Source: Monomorium pharaonis
Lineage: Eukaryota; Arthropoda; Insecta; Hymenoptera; Formicidae
Length of the DNA stretch: 64,000 nt
Direction: 5' to 3'
Assembly: GCF_013373865.1 (NCBI RefSeq)
Contig: NC_050473.1
Span: forward strand, 1,550,001 to 1,614,000
In this document: positions 63,901-64,000 of the stretch, one piece after another
How positions within the stretch are numbered: the first letter of the stretch is position 1
How the letters are laid out: every line of letters starts with the position of its first letter
The notes under the pieces: model-generated
Told to the model about the DNA's origin: nothing
Database searches by the model: none
Seen by the model: the letters and a program-made list of their open reading frames with translations, nothing else
Program-made: the position numbers and the translations under genes

Positions 63901-64000
63901 GACCGGCGCGACGGCGTGGTGCGTAATCGTAAGCGGATTAAGGTTATAATTTCGGATTATCGCGCCGACATAGCACGGTGGAAATGTAATACATATGTAT
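54944..64000. other. Gene-poor region, no supported CDS
   Basis: No exon chain or conserved protein is visible over 9 kb. Much of it is markedly richer in GC and CpG than the rest of the window (about 55.8-56.4, 57.2-58.9, 59.8-60.5 and 61.7-62.8 kb), and these blocks produce chance open frames of up to 151 codons. It may be regulatory or intronic DNA of a gene outside the window. No RNA gene was identified with confidence. Confidence 0.5.
58225..58262. repeat. (GTAC/GTGC)n tetranucleotide repeat
   Basis: About nine units of cgta/cgtg type (gcgtacgtacgtgcgtgcg...), imperfect. Confidence 0.85.

Overview
This is a eukaryotic nuclear window, almost certainly from an insect and most plausibly a hymenopteran such as an ant. 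That placement is inference: the DNA is AT-rich but not CpG-depleted, genes have short introns (tens to a few hundred bp), long perfect GA/CT microsatellites are common, and the recognisable proteins are conserved animal genes of insect type. No bacterial, organellar or viral gene organisation is visible.

Layout. Positions 1-17.3 kb hold no gene I can support: microsatellites, a small hairpin transposon near 5.2 kb and a 1.65-kb piggyBac-like element (12.6-14.3 kb). Positions 17.37-22.81 kb are a 5.4-kb satellite of about 33 copies of a 164-bp monomer. A cluster of nested palindromic mini-transposons (22.8-23.7 kb) follows and ends about 90 bp before the ANAPC4 start codon.

Positions 23.8-50 kb are the gene-rich core, where nine protein-coding genes can be reconstructed exon by exon. 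They are ANAPC4 (+; APC/C subunit), a 214-aa immunoglobulin-domain membrane protein (-), TMEM60 (-), an NADH-cytochrome b5 reductase (+), CCT2 (-; chaperonin beta subunit), TRAPPC2L (-; vesicle tethering), ETFRF1/LYRM5 (-; LYR protein), a BTBD1/2-type BTB-BACK-PHR protein (-), and a secreted Spaetzle/neurotrophin-like cystine-knot ligand (-; its first exon is not located). Most are independent housekeeping genes. ETFRF1, TRAPPC2L and CCT2 are packed head-to-tail within about 4.7 kb. Three introns in three of these genes appear to use GC rather than GT donors.

Between ETFRF1 and the BTB gene (41.1-42.4 kb) lies the least explained part of the window. Five diverged copies of a roughly 60-nt block are each bounded by plausible splice acceptors and donors on the + strand. 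They look like a tandemly duplicated exon array of a non-coding RNA.

Positions 50-64 kb hold no supported gene. They include a 1.94-kb inverted-repeat (foldback-like) element with an internal 134-bp tandem repeat (53.0-54.9 kb) and several GC/CpG-rich blocks that could be regulatory DNA or introns of an off-window gene. No rRNA, CRISPR array or confident tRNA was seen.
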